The translations under genes and the position numbers were made by a program. This document shows positions 26,059 through 34,493 of a stretch of 64,000 nt of DNA, piece by piece. The notes under the pieces were generated by a model. The model saw only the letters and a program-made list of their open reading frames with translations, did not search any database and had not been told where the DNA came from. The stretch comes from Lacipirellulaceae bacterium (GTDB lineage: Bacteria; Planctomycetota; Planctomycetia; Pirellulales; Lacipirellulaceae), in contig JAVJRG010000005.1 in NCBI GenBank assembly GCA_040218535.1, positions 558,001-622,000 on the forward strand, read 5' to 3'. The stretch's first letter is position 1. Every line of letters starts with the position of its first letter.

Positions 26059-26392
26059 AGAAGCCGCTCAAGCAAAACTCGTTGAGCGCCGACTCCCCAG
26101 CAACCGTCCGCCGACGCATCCTGGGGAGATGCTCAACGAAGAATTCTTGAAGCCGTTGGGGATTTCTCAATCGGCACTTGCCCGACGTCTCGAAATCTCG
26201 TTCCCGCGGGTGAATGAAATCATCCATGCCAAGCGGAGCGTCACCCCTGACACGGCCCTTCGCCTAGCACAGGTGCTAGGGATGCCGGCTGACTTTTGGT
26301 TGGGACTGCAATCCGACTGGGATTTGTGGCACGCCATGAGAAGCGAAGCGACGAAGGAAATATGCAAGCTGGAGCCGGTTCGTCGCTCGTAG
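26030..26392 (+). CDS. HigA-like (XRE family) antitoxin
   Basis: A 120-residue antitoxin. After a 28-residue leader, RPPTHPGEMLNEEFLKPLGI and SQSALARRLEISFPRVNEII form the helix-turn-helix, followed by the family hallmark TPDTALRLAQVLGM and ADFWLGLQSDWDLW. It binds the toxin and represses the operon. GGGAGAGGGG upstream supports the ATG at 26030, within the toxin gene. Confidence 0.9.
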   Translation: MKSKSPTTTEEAAQAKLVERRLPSNRPPTHPGEMLNEEFLKPLGISQSALARRLEISFPRVNEIIHAKRSVTPDTALRLAQVLGMPADFWLGLQSDWDLWHAMRSEATKEICKLEPVRRS

Positions 26393-26411
26393 GCAACTAC
26401 GCTTTCAGGGT

Positions 26412-26723
26412 CTAAAGAGGCCGTGCTTCTTGTGAACCGTGGCGGAAATTCAGGATGCGAGCCACGCGATTTGACTCGTCGACAGTGAAGAGGAACAGGC
26501 AACTTCCGACGAGAAGCATACGGATCTCCAGTTCTTCGAACTCGTTCTCAGGAGCCAACGGGCAGCGGTTGGGGAGCTTTTCGAGGGAGAAGATTTTCTC
26601 CAGCGCCCGTTCCCACCAGCGGATGCCGTTATCCTCGGAGCCTGTTTGCTCGGCGAGGTAGTCGAGATGCTTTTCGACGCCCGCTAGCGTCTCGTCAGAA
26701 ATGGTCACCCGGTAGGTCTTCAT
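26412..26723 (-). CDS. RelE/ParE-family toxin
   Basis: A 103-residue RelE/ParE fold protein: MKTYRVTISDETLAGVEKHL, WWERALEKIFSLEKLPNRCP, then EELEIRMLLVGSCLFLFTVD and ILNFRHGSQE. The late Arg-His in the last strand is typical. It lies 20 bases from the end of the convergent HigA-like gene and overlaps the upstream antitoxin gene by four bases. Confidence 0.85.
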   Translation of the reverse strand: MKTYRVTISDETLAGVEKHLDYLAEQTGSEDNGIRWWERALEKIFSLEKLPNRCPLAPENEFEELEIRMLLVGSCLFLFTVDESNRVARILNFRHGSQEARPL

Positions 26724-26989
26724 TGGGGTGACGGCAGTCCGCGCTTCTTAGCCAGATCGATGAGTGCTTGCCGGGCGTCGTGTTCCGCGCCGGCTTTCAT
26801 CCGCTCATTGATGCTCACGCACTCAGCGGCACTTTCACGCAACTGTTTAACGCTCATTCCTCCGCGGGGATCGAAAGTCGCTACCTCAACCAGCGCGTCA
26901 ATGTAGGAAGGCACATCGGGGTAGCCGGTTGCGGCGGCTAGCTGAGAGAGCTTCTCGAACTGGGCGTCTGGGAGTTGGAGGTTGTGCAT
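26720..26989 (-). CDS. Antitoxin of the RelE/ParE pair
   Basis: An 89-residue protein (MHNLQLPDAQFEKLSQLAAA, then GYPDVPSYIDALVEVATFDP). The N-terminal part resembles a short DNA-binding antitoxin domain, and the charged C-terminal helix probably wraps the toxin. Its stop codon overlaps the toxin start by four bases (ATGA), indicating translational coupling. Confidence 0.75.
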   Translation of the reverse strand: MHNLQLPDAQFEKLSQLAAATGYPDVPSYIDALVEVATFDPRGGMSVKQLRESAAECVSINERMKAGAEHDARQALIDLAKKRGLPSPQ

Positions 26990-27040
26990 AAATTCATTAT
27001 GGCGTGTGACGGTGGGGTGTCAAAGACGAAGAACCGGCAA

Positions 27041-27859
27041 CTAAAACGGTATGTCATCCGTTGGCGGTATCAACTCGGCAGCTACTGGTTCGGCTTCTTT
27101 GCGTTGGGCACTGTCAGTAATCGCACGCAAAAACTTCACAGCCGCACATACGTTATTGAATATCAATAGACTCTCGTGATAGGTCAGTAGTTGGTTGTCG
27201 TGAGCGAATGATCTGTTGTTTCTCACGTGATTGAATGACTCGAAAATCGAGATCGTTGATTTCAGTATTCTTTCCGCCATGTCAGATTCTATCAGCCCTT
27301 CAGAGCGGAGGTGCTTTACATACTCGCCGAAAACAGCGTGCAGGGCTTTCTTAGGGTTCGCGTCGATTCCAGCTTCAACGCACAGTTTTCTGATGTACTT
27401 GATCAGGAATGTGTGAAGGCGATCTAGGCCTTCTTCTGTCTTGTGTTTCTCTACCGACTCGCGAACTGATTCTGCGAGCGCTTCAAACGCTCTGTCATCT
27501 GACACAGCCTTGATAGCATCGATCTCCGGGACAGGAGACTCATCAAGCAATCGCTGAGCAATAGCCTTGCACTCGTCAATGTCGTTTGTATCAACGGCAT
27601 GGTTTGACATGGTGGCCAATTCAATCATTGCATCGATTGAGTTTGCTACAACATGGTTTGGTTCTATCTTCCAAAATGCACGAAGCCTTTTTGCCTTAGA
27701 CGTTCCGTTCTCGTAGTACTTCTGATCATCAATGTCGACACGGGCTGCTTCGACCATGAATTGCTGGAAAGTAAAATCAGTGAAATCAAGGACGTACCCA
27801 CCTGCCATACGAAATAAGTCCTCAAGCTTCTTTCTCTCGATAAAGGTTAAATTAGACAT
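27041..27859 (-). CDS. Abortive-infection family protein (AbiJ-N-like plus HEPN-like C-terminus)
   Basis: A 272-residue protein. Residues 1-75 (LTFIERKKLEDLFRMAGGYV, then YYENGTSKAKRLRAFWKIEP) resemble the N-terminal domain of AbiJ-type abortive-infection proteins. The C-terminus resembles the Abi_C/HEPN domain, with Arg213-N-N-R-S-F-A-His220 matching the RNase motif Rx4-6H and DNQLLTYHESLLIFNNV after it. Such proteins are thought to halt growth on phage infection by RNA cleavage. The gene looks more AT-rich than the flanking ffh and rpsP genes, consistent with acquisition. The ATG at 27859 has no strong ribosome binding site. It reads in the same direction as ffh, 89 bases downstream. Confidence 0.72.
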   Translation of the reverse strand: MSNLTFIERKKLEDLFRMAGGYVLDFTDFTFQQFMVEAARVDIDDQKYYENGTSKAKRLRAFWKIEPNHVVANSIDAMIELATMSNHAVDTNDIDECKAIAQRLLDESPVPEIDAIKAVSDDRAFEALAESVRESVEKHKTEEGLDRLHTFLIKYIRKLCVEAGIDANPKKALHAVFGEYVKHLRSEGLIESDMAERILKSTISIFESFNHVRNNRSFAHDNQLLTYHESLLIFNNVCAAVKFLRAITDSAQRKEAEPVAAELIPPTDDIPF

Positions 27860-27948
27860 GTTATGCCACCCGTTCGGGCAATGATTGAGCAATTGAGCTT
27901 CGGGATACGCTGCTCAATCCTTGGGTTCGCGCTATGCTGCGAGTTGAA

Positions 27949-29418
27949 TCACCCCCCACGCTTCCGCCTCCGCGCCTCCTTCGCCCGAGCCTTACGCGCG
28001 GCCGCCTTCTCCTTCGGGGTCATCCGTTTTCCAGTACTTTGCTTCTTCTTGGTGATCGTCCCCCCGCTCACGGCGGCGGCTTGCATTTCGCGGGCCATTT
28101 TCATGCGTTCGCGGACGCCTTTGCCGGCCATGGCGGTCATCATTTGGGCCATCGCGTCGAACTGTTTCACCAGGTCGTTGACTTCGTTGGGCTGCACGCC
28201 GGAGCCCTCGGCGATGCGGCGGCGGCGGCTTTGGTCGATCACTTTACTTGGGTTGCGTTTCTCCTCGGCGGTCATCGCGTCGATGATGCCGAATAGGCGT
28301 TTCATGTCTTTCTCCGGGTCGATGTCGCCCATGGCGTCCATCATGCCGCCCATGCCGGGGATCATGCCCATCACTTTTTGTAGCGGGCCGAGCTTGGTGA
28401 TTTGGCCGAGCTGCTTGCGGAAGTCGTCGAGCGTGAACTCGCCCTTGCGCATCCGCTCTTCCTGCTTGGCCATCTCGTCCTGATCGAATTCGCGTTGGGC
28501 TTTTTCGACCAGCGAGAGAATATCGCCCTGCCCGAGGATGCGGCCTGCCATGCGATCGGGGTGGAACTCCTCGAGCGCGTCGAGGTGTTCGCCCGTGCCG
28601 ATGAACTTGATCGGCACCCCGGTGACTTGCTTCACCGAGAGCGCTGCCCCGCCGCGGGCGTCGCCATCGAGCTTGGTCATGACGACGCCGTCGAGCTCGA
28701 GCGCTTCGTTAAACGCCTTGGCACTGTTGACGGCGTCTTGCCCCGTCATACCGTCGACGACCAGCAGCGCCTGGTCAGGACCGCACTGGCGGTCGATGTT
28801 GGTGAGCTGGCTCATCAGCTCGTCGTCCACGTGCAAACGACCGGCGGTATCGAGAATTACAACGTCGACTTCTAGTTTCTTTGCTTCCTTGACCGCGGCG
28901 TTGCAGACCTTCACGGGGTCTTTGTTGGTGCGGTCGGAATAGACGTCGATGCCGAGTTGCTCACCCAGCACGTGCAACTGGTCGATTGCCGCGGGGCGTT
29001 GGAGGTCGGCGGCCACCAGCAGCGGCTTGCGGCCTGACTCTTTGAGCATCCGTCCGAGCTTGCCGCAGGTGGTGGTTTTTCCCGAGCCCTGCAAGCCGCA
29101 CATCATGAGGACGGTCACTTCGCCCTTGCCTTTGAGGTGGAGCGAGTGATCGACCGGGCCCATGAGGTCGATGAGGGCCTGGTGGACGATGCCGACGACC
29201 TGCTCGTCCGGGTTGAGCGACTTGAGGACCTTCTCGCCGACCGCTTCCTCGGTGACCCGCTTCATGAACGCGCGGACGACCTCGAAGGAGACGTCCGCTT
29301 CGAGGAGCGACTTCTCGACGAGCTTCAGCCCGTCGCGCATGTTCTTCTCGGAGAGCTTTCCTTTGCCGCGGAGGGTCTTGAAGGCACTGCCTAGTCCGTC
29401 TTGTAGTCCTTCGAACAT
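27949..29418 (-). CDS. ffh: Signal recognition particle GTPase Ffh
   Basis: A 489-residue Ffh. The N domain helices ([20 protein letters not shown]) precede the G domain, with P-loop GLQGSGKTT near 109-117, [30 protein letters not shown] and [10 protein letters not shown]. The M domain carries [20 protein letters not shown] and the [13 protein letters not shown]-binding motif. A Lys/Arg-rich tail ends the protein. With 4.5S RNA it targets membrane proteins to FtsY and SecYEG. It stands at the head of the block but is separated from rpsP by the accessory island. The 4.5S RNA gene was not found in this window. Confidence 0.97.
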   Translation of the reverse strand: MFEGLQDGLGSAFKTLRGKGKLSEKNMRDGLKLVEKSLLEADVSFEVVRAFMKRVTEEAVGEKVLKSLNPDEQVVGIVHQALIDLMGPVDHSLHLKGKGEVTVLMMCGLQGSGKTTTCGKLGRMLKESGRKPLLVAADLQRPAAIDQLHVLGEQLGIDVYSDRTNKDPVKVCNAAVKEAKKLEVDVVILDTAGRLHVDDELMSQLTNIDRQCGPDQALLVVDGMTGQDAVNSAKAFNEALELDGVVMTKLDGDARGGAALSVKQVTGVPIKFIGTGEHLDALEEFHPDRMAGRILGQGDILSLVEKAQREFDQDEMAKQEERMRKGEFTLDDFRKQLGQITKLGPLQKVMGMIPGMGGMMDAMGDIDPEKDMKRLFGIIDAMTAEEKRNPSKVIDQSRRRRIAEGSGVQPNEVNDLVKQFDAMAQMMTAMAGKGVRERMKMAREMQAAAVSGGTITKKKQSTGKRMTPKEKAAARKARAKEARRRKRGG

Positions 29419-29898
29419 GCTGAGCTACTCGTTTGTTTCTGCTGGAGTATTTGGGACAAAAAAGTGATTGTATCGGAAAGTTAGGGGTAGCAGCAATCGT
29501 CGGGCTGGGGTTCGAAGTCTCGCGGGGAGGCGTAGAGAGATTTGATTTAGCCGCTGATGAACGCTGATAAACGCAGATGGGGTCAACTTGTTCATTACTA
29601 TTCCGGGTAGAGAGTATTGTTTTAGTCCTCAAGGCAGCCAACAGTTCCCAGAATCAAATCCGCGTTTATCGGCGTTTATCTGCGGCTTGCTAATAGTCAC
29701 TCTGCGTCTCCGTGTCTCTGCGCGGGACCTATTCGGTAGAACCCAACCAGTCGTCATAAAGCGTCCGGGTTTGCGGCTGATCGCAGGGAGTGTCGTTCTG
29801 GAGAAGGGTGCGAGTTGGACAGCTACGCGGGGGTGACGCATGTTTTGCTTGGAGAGTCTCTTTAATCCTTGGATAAGTCCCCAAACTCGGTTGCTGTG
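29419..29898. other. Divergent intergenic region between ffh and the AAA ATPase gene
   Basis: No gene is supported in these 480 bases. They contain the inverted repeat at 29550-29686 and, beside its right arm, one arm of the second repeat type (CTCTGCGTCTCCGTGTCTCTG near 29701). Promoters for both flanking genes must lie here. Confidence 0.6.
29550..29686. repeat. Inverted repeat of the GATGAACGCTGATAAACGCAGAT family
   Basis: GCCGCTGATGAACGCTGATA... (29550-29578) pairs with ...CGGCGTTTATCTGCGGC (29658-29686) with four mismatches in 29. Related arms occur at 46073 and 50821. Confidence 0.85.
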
Positions 29899-31284
29899 AT
29901 GACGACACCACTCATGGATCCCTCGCTGGTTGCAGGAAGTGTTCTCGCTGACGAAGCGTCTGGCATTGTTCCTCCCTCGACGCCTAACGGCGAAGACGCA
30001 AGCGGGGGGACGCCGAGTTCGCTGAAAGGCTTTTTGCCTGCGGAGCCGGCGTCGCTCGAAGATTGCGGTCTGACGGGGCCAGATGTTGAGAATCTGTTGC
30101 TTCGTCTACTGCTGTTTCGTGGAACGGCGACCAGTTGGGCGGCGACCGAGAACTGCGGGCTGCCTCGGCCTTTGGTCCTCGAAGCGTTTGAACGCTTGCG
30201 TGCGGAACTGCTGGTTTCGATTAAAGGGTCTTCAGGGCTGGAGGACTATGTCTTTCAGTTGACCGAAGCGGGGCACGATCACGCGCGGCGGCTGTCGGAG
30301 CAATGCACCTACGCAGGTGTTGCGCCGGTTTCGCTGGAGGCTTACATTGACTCCGTCGAACAACAGTCGCTGAAGCATAGCAAAATCACACTAGCTGATT
30401 TGAAGGAAACCCTCCACGAGTTGAAGCTGACAGGCGCATTGCTTAGTCAGCTCGGCCAAGCGATTAACGATGGTCGCGGCTTGTTCCTCTATGGCCCTCC
30501 AGGAAATGGTAAGACGAGCGTTTCCGAACGCGTTGTTAGCAGCTTTGGGGAGTACGTGTGGATACCTCACACGGTAACGATTGATGGCGAGTTGGTGCGC
30601 CTCTACGATCCACGGAGCCACGTGGCCGTTGACGAAGCGGAAGTGAAAGAACTGCTTGGTGAGTTTGCTTGGGACCGTCGTTGGATCTTGATTCAACGTC
30701 CGACGATTGTTGTCGGTGGCGAACTGACGATGGCGCAGCTTGAGTTGCAATACAATCCTTCGACAGGCATCTGCGAAGCGCCCGTGCAGATGCGAGCGAA
30801 TTGCGGAGCGTTGGTGATTGACGACTTCGGTCGTCAACGGATGCCGGCCTCAGAGATGCTCAATCGGCTGATTGTGCCCATGGAAAAGCACTACGACTTC
30901 TTGAACATGGCCAGCGGGCGGCAGGTGAGTACGCCATTCGAGATGCTGCTGGTGTTCAGCACAAACCTTGAGCCGGGCCAGTTAGTCGACGAAGCTTTCT
31001 TACGGCGGATTCCTTACAAGATTGAAGTGGCAAGCCCCAGCGAGGAACAGTTCACCGAGCTGTTCTTGCAGTTAGCACGCAGCAATGAATGCACGTGTAA
31101 TCCGCAGGTGGTTGAATACCTGATCGAACGCCACTTCCGCACGAAGAACCGGCCACTGCGGTATTGCCACCCTCGGGATCTCTTAAGGCAAATTACGAAT
31201 CTTTGTGATTTCACGGGGGTTCAGAAAGAGGTTTCGCGCGACACGGTGGATGTGGCGGTGCATAACTATTTTGCTGGGCTGTAG
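29899..31284 (+). CDS. AAA family ATPase of unknown role
   Basis: A 461-residue protein. The first 60 residues are Ser/Pro/Gly-rich and probably disordered. A helical winged region follows (LLLRLLLFRGTATSWAATEN), then an AAA domain with Walker A GPPGNGKTS near 198-206, Walker B ALVIDDFGRQ near 305 and sensor-like LLVFSTNLEPGQ near 350. RHFRTKNRPLRYCHPRDLLR near the end is a typical AAA lid. Similar planctomycete ATPases are often found near pilus or secretion genes, but none lies here. The ATG at 29899 is preferred to a TTG at 29869. Confidence 0.8.
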   Translation: MTTPLMDPSLVAGSVLADEASGIVPPSTPNGEDASGGTPSSLKGFLPAEPASLEDCGLTGPDVENLLLRLLLFRGTATSWAATENCGLPRPLVLEAFERLRAELLVSIKGSSGLEDYVFQLTEAGHDHARRLSEQCTYAGVAPVSLEAYIDSVEQQSLKHSKITLADLKETLHELKLTGALLSQLGQAINDGRGLFLYGPPGNGKTSVSERVVSSFGEYVWIPHTVTIDGELVRLYDPRSHVAVDEAEVKELLGEFAWDRRWILIQRPTIVVGGELTMAQLELQYNPSTGICEAPVQMRANCGALVIDDFGRQRMPASEMLNRLIVPMEKHYDFLNMASGRQVSTPFEMLLVFSTNLEPGQLVDEAFLRRIPYKIEVASPSEEQFTELFLQLARSNECTCNPQVVEYLIERHFRTKNRPLRYCHPRDLLRQITNLCDFTGVQKEVSRDTVDVAVHNYFAGL

Positions 31285-31305
31285 TCCGAGGTTGCTGTAA
31301 GCCTA

Positions 31306-31327
31306 GTGACGGCTAAGCCGCAAGCGG
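31306..31327. repeat. GTGACGGCTAAGCCG-type repeat, copy 3
   Basis: GTGACGGCTAAGCCGCAAGCGG lies between the convergent ATPase and aminotransferase genes, 22 bases after the ATPase stop. Confidence 0.8.
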
Positions 31328-31332
31328 TTGGG

Positions 31333-32229
31333 TTAGCGCTTTGCGAATGTTCGCGCTTGCTTGGCGATTTCAACGCCGACGTCGGCGTTCCAGGCTTCGA
31401 GGAGTGCTTGGTAGCCTGCCCCGACTTCGCCTGAGCCAACCGGCTTGCCGTTTAGCCGTACCACGGGAAGCAAACACACCGAAGTGCTGGCGAAGTAGAT
31501 TTCGTCAGCGTGGGTAAGTTCTTCTGGGGTGATGTCTGCTTGCTCGCAGGAAACGCCCAGTTGCGCTGCGACTTCAAACACGGCTTGTTGGCTGATTCCT
31601 GGAAGGACGAATTCGTGCCTCGGGGTGACAAGCCCGCGATCTTTGAAGTAGGCGATCACGTTGGCAGTCGACCCCTCACCAATGTTGCCGTTCTGATCGA
31701 GGAGGATCGCTCTAGCCCCTGGCGTTTTCGCATGAGCTTCGCGATCAGCCAGGTAGTAATGTATGCGGCTGCGGCATTTGAGTTCCGTGGGCCACGTGTT
31801 GCCGGGCGTTTGGCGTGTGTCGACGATTTCAGCGGCGATTCCTGTTTCGTAATGCTCTGCCCAAGTCGCGAAGGGAAGGGGATTACCGTGGACGCAGACA
31901 TTGGGTTTGCTGCCGTCGAACGATTTTCCCGGTGTGATGAACGCAGCCAGTGACCAATCGTCGCCCGGTTGCATCGCAACTGAGTTCTTTTCGACAAAGT
32001 GGTTGAGGGCAGACTCGACCTCTTTCGCGAGCGTCGGATTCCAGCCGACGATTTCGAGCGAGCGTCGCAACCGATGCATGTGCTCATCCCTACGATACGG
32101 TTCGTGATTGAACGTACGAAGACGCTCGACCACCGTGACGCCCATGAGAAAGCCGAGATCATCGAGCGCGATGCTCAGTGAGCTTTGGGGAACCCAATCG
32201 CCATTCCAGTAAGCCGTGACGTCGTGCAT
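31333..32229 (-). CDS. Class IV aminotransferase
   Basis: A 298-residue fold-type IV PLP enzyme. It has DDLGFLMGVTVVERLRTFNH near the start and the PLP lysine in TELKCRSRIHYYLADREA near 153. The cofactor phosphate loop is GNIGEGSTANVIAY, and EIYFASTSVCLLPV lies near the C-terminus. The family includes branched-chain and D-amino-acid aminotransferases and aminodeoxychorismate lyase; the substrate cannot be assigned. A paralogue lies at 42565-43422. The ATG at 32229 gives the expected N-terminus (MHDVTAYWNGDWVPQ). Confidence 0.88.
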   Translation of the reverse strand: MHDVTAYWNGDWVPQSSLSIALDDLGFLMGVTVVERLRTFNHEPYRRDEHMHRLRRSLEIVGWNPTLAKEVESALNHFVEKNSVAMQPGDDWSLAAFITPGKSFDGSKPNVCVHGNPLPFATWAEHYETGIAAEIVDTRQTPGNTWPTELKCRSRIHYYLADREAHAKTPGARAILLDQNGNIGEGSTANVIAYFKDRGLVTPRHEFVLPGISQQAVFEVAAQLGVSCEQADITPEELTHADEIYFASTSVCLLPVVRLNGKPVGSGEVGAGYQALLEAWNADVGVEIAKQARTFAKR

Positions 32230-32250
32230 GGTTACTATTGTAACCTGTTC

Positions 32251-32322
32251 TGAGCCGAGAGGCGTTAGCTCTCCGGTCTGCTTGCGAGCGTGCAACCCGA
32301 CGGCTTACGCCTGACGGCTCGG
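32251..32322. repeat. Inverted repeat, arms about 19 bp
   Basis: TGAGCCGAGAGGCGTTAGC (32251-32269) pairs with GCTTACGCCTGACGGCTCGG (32303-32322) with a few mismatches. It lies between two minus-strand genes and may terminate the upstream one. Confidence 0.65.
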
Positions 32323-32327
32323 AGCTG

Positions 32328-33314
32328 TTAGGAACGCGAGTCCCGTTGGTACTCAGCGACGGCGGTATTTGCTGGCATACGTTTGGCGACGACCTGGTCG
32401 CGGAGCGAGCCAATCTGCGGCGCGGCTGCCAGATACTTGTGCAGCGAGTGATCGCGTCCCACGCCGCTGGTGGCATCGAGCGAGCGGAACTTGCCGTGGA
32501 TCTTCGTTAGCGAGCGAGCCGCGATGCCCGCATAGCCGAGCGCAGTGGCACCACGGTCGCCAACGCCGAGGGCGTAGAACTTCATGGCGGGGTCGTGGCG
32601 ATTGTTAACGAGCGTGAGGCTGTCAATCATTTTTCCGGCACGACCGTGGTAGCCCCGCGGGGTGAGCCAATTCTGGTGAACGGCACCGGCAATCAGCACG
32701 GTAGGAATTGTAGGGCGGCTGGGGTGTTCGCGGTGCGTGAGTTTTAGCCCGCTCAAGCTGCCACCAGCCAGAAGATGCAACGTGCCTGTGGTCACGCGAG
32801 CCCCGTAGCTATAACCAACGATGCCCACGGGAGTATTCGCGGGCAACTGATCGATAACCCAAGCGAGTTGCCACGCGACCGGACGACAGCGTGCCGCTTT
32901 CACTTGGTAGTCCTTTAATTGGCCGCGAATTTGTTCTGATGGCCAAGACCAAATAATGAACCGCAGTTGCGACACTGGGTTTCTACGAGCGAGTTTCTCG
33001 TAAACCTGCAAGCCGTGTGGCTTGTCGATGCCACTAGGGATGCGATTGCCGTGGACGTAGACGACCGTAGGTGTTGCGTCGTTAGCGATGGCGCTCCAAG
33101 GCGCGGTTTTCCAAACCAGTTTGCCACTGGAGTTGCGAAAGAGTTGTTCGCAATGTACTCCCGAACGCATGGCCCCGGCGCTGCACTTCGTGCCGATGCC
33201 TCGTGTACTCACGAGGAATATTTGATCCTGTGCGGATGCCTGTCGCGCACCGCTTACGCAGAGCAATAGCAACAGCAGCAACCGCCAAGGGTTGGATGGG
33301 GTGGGTGACTTCAT
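32328..33314 (-). CDS. Secreted alpha/beta-hydrolase-like protein
   Basis: A 328-residue protein with a signal peptide (LLLLLLLCVSGARQASA). The alpha/beta-hydrolase signature is GIVGYSYGAR near 168 (nucleophile Ser), preceded by VVYVHGNRIPSG (oxyanion-hole HG). His in RDHSLHKYL near 290 may complete the triad. It would act outside the cytoplasm as an esterase or lipase-like enzyme, with unknown substrate. It is followed on the same strand by the aminotransferase gene across an inverted repeat. Confidence 0.78.
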   Translation of the reverse strand: MKSPTPSNPWRLLLLLLLCVSGARQASAQDQIFLVSTRGIGTKCSAGAMRSGVHCEQLFRNSSGKLVWKTAPWSAIANDATPTVVYVHGNRIPSGIDKPHGLQVYEKLARRNPVSQLRFIIWSWPSEQIRGQLKDYQVKAARCRPVAWQLAWVIDQLPANTPVGIVGYSYGARVTTGTLHLLAGGSLSGLKLTHREHPSRPTIPTVLIAGAVHQNWLTPRGYHGRAGKMIDSLTLVNNRHDPAMKFYALGVGDRGATALGYAGIAARSLTKIHGKFRSLDATSGVGRDHSLHKYLAAAPQIGSLRDQVVAKRMPANTAVAEYQRDSRS

Positions 33315-33757
33315 GTCTCGCGGGAGAATGGACGTGAACTTATTCGACGTACATGCTTACCGCTTCGTGCGGTATGCAGAACTTTGGCCCGACTCCGAGA
33401 TTTGATTTATGGCGGGCTATGGAAACGTAGCACGCAAATTGCAGGTGTGCGGTTAGGTTTTCAAAAAAATCCGAGATGTACGATTCAGTTGCTCGCGTTG
33501 TGTGCTTCTATTGGCTGTTGCGAAAAGAAATCACTAAAAAAATTCTGCGTTGCGTTTGCACATCATTTCTTGTGAGGTACGTTTGAATGCCCTCGATTGC
33601 GCTGTCCCCATCCTGAAGCAGTGCCTTTGGGGTCCCCCCATTGGCTGAGAGGCTTGTGCAACGAAGCACGGTTCGTCTCAGCTCCCTCCCCAAGCGAAGC
33701 GTGCGTCCCTGCTGGTTTCCCTGACCGGCACGTTCGCACTCCGTAGGAGTACGGATC
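33315..33757. other. Divergent intergenic region, 443 bases
   Basis: No gene is supported. The left two thirds are AT-richer and probably hold promoters. The right third (about 33600-33757) is GC-rich and forms the leader of the lipoprotein gene. It includes the hairpin at 33644-33682 and a dyad ACTCCGTAGGAGT (33739-33751) that would bury the ribosome binding site. Confidence 0.6.
33644..33682 (+). promoter_or_regulatory. Hairpin in the leader of the Cys-rich lipoprotein gene
   Basis: GCTGAGA (33644-33650) pairs with TCTCAGC (33676-33682), with an inner GTGC/GCAC stem. It lies 76 bases before the lipoprotein start. No known riboswitch consensus fits. Confidence 0.45.
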
Positions 33758-34297
33758 ATGAGGAAAGCACTAGCATTCTTGTTGTTGGCTGCGGTTACCG
33801 CTGGTAACGCAGGTTGTACGAGTTGTGTTGGAAAAGTACGCAGTCTGTTCCGTCGTGGCGCCCCGTGCGGCACAACGACCGTGGCTCCTGCTCAACTTGG
33901 TGCGCCTCTGGTGATGCAGGCGCCTCCCATGATGCAGGCCCCGCCGATCGTTCAAGCGGCCCCCATCGGGGCGGCTCCGGTTTGCGTTCCTTGTCAGCCC
34001 ATGTGCTGCGAGCCGTGCGGCGACGTATGCGGTTCCTGCGGCGACTGTGGCTGTGGTTGCGGACAGGGCTGGATTAGCGGATCCAGCGGCTACTTCGGCG
34101 GTTATGTGGGCGGTGGCGACGCGAGCTGTGCGGAATGCAACAGCGGCGTGGTTTACGACGGTGCTCCTTACGAAGGCCAAGTGATCGAGGGAGGCGTGGT
34201 TGATCGGGACTACTCGGGAAGTTCCTCATCGCCGAGTCCTAGCGGAAGTGGTAGTCGCGAAGACGATCCGCGACCTTCGAATCGTCGAGGCTACTAA
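33758..34297 (+). CDS. Cys- and Gly-rich putative lipoprotein
   Basis: A 179-residue protein with a lipoprotein-type signal peptide (MRKALAFLLLAAVTAGNAGC), Cys20 being the likely lipidated residue. A Pro/Ala/Met-rich stretch (MQAPPMMQAPPIVQAAPIG) leads to a core of many Cys-Gly and Cys-Pro pairs (MCCEPCGDVCGSCGDCGCGC). A Ser/Gly-rich tail follows. The cysteines may bind metal or form disulfides. No family assignment can be made, although similar small Cys-rich exported proteins occur in planctomycetes. A GC-rich structured leader precedes it and a terminator follows. Confidence 0.75.
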   Translation: MRKALAFLLLAAVTAGNAGCTSCVGKVRSLFRRGAPCGTTTVAPAQLGAPLVMQAPPMMQAPPIVQAAPIGAAPVCVPCQPMCCEPCGDVCGSCGDCGCGCGQGWISGSSGYFGGYVGGGDASCAECNSGVVYDGAPYEGQVIEGGVVDRDYSGSSSSPSPSGSGSREDDPRPSNRRGY

Positions 34298-34356
34298 GAA
34301 GAGCACCTGTCGCGTCGCAAGCGAAGCGGCAAATGGTAGAACTGAAAATCGTTACG

Positions 34357-34402
34357 AGCCGTCTTGCCGTGCCATCCTGAACACGGTCGGGCGGCTTTTT
34401 TT
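34357..34402 (+). terminator. Rho-independent terminator after the lipoprotein gene
   Basis: AGCCGTCTTGCCGTG (34357-34371) pairs, with G-U pairs and one or two mismatches, with CACGGTCGGGCGGCT (34382-34396), followed by seven T residues. Confidence 0.7.
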
Positions 34403-34493
34403 GCGCCCTTTGAGTTTTAATCGCGCTTTTCCAAAGCGAAAGCGTTCGAGGTATGATGAACGTATTGGAACCGTGTTGAACGATGAGTGATGA

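Noticed and set aside
33620-33682. Possible TPP riboswitch before the lipoprotein gene
   Set aside because: GGGGTCC and GCTGAGA occur in the right relative order, but the second conserved half (CCTGATC-GG-TAAT and GCG-AGGGAA) is absent and the gene is not a thiamine gene.
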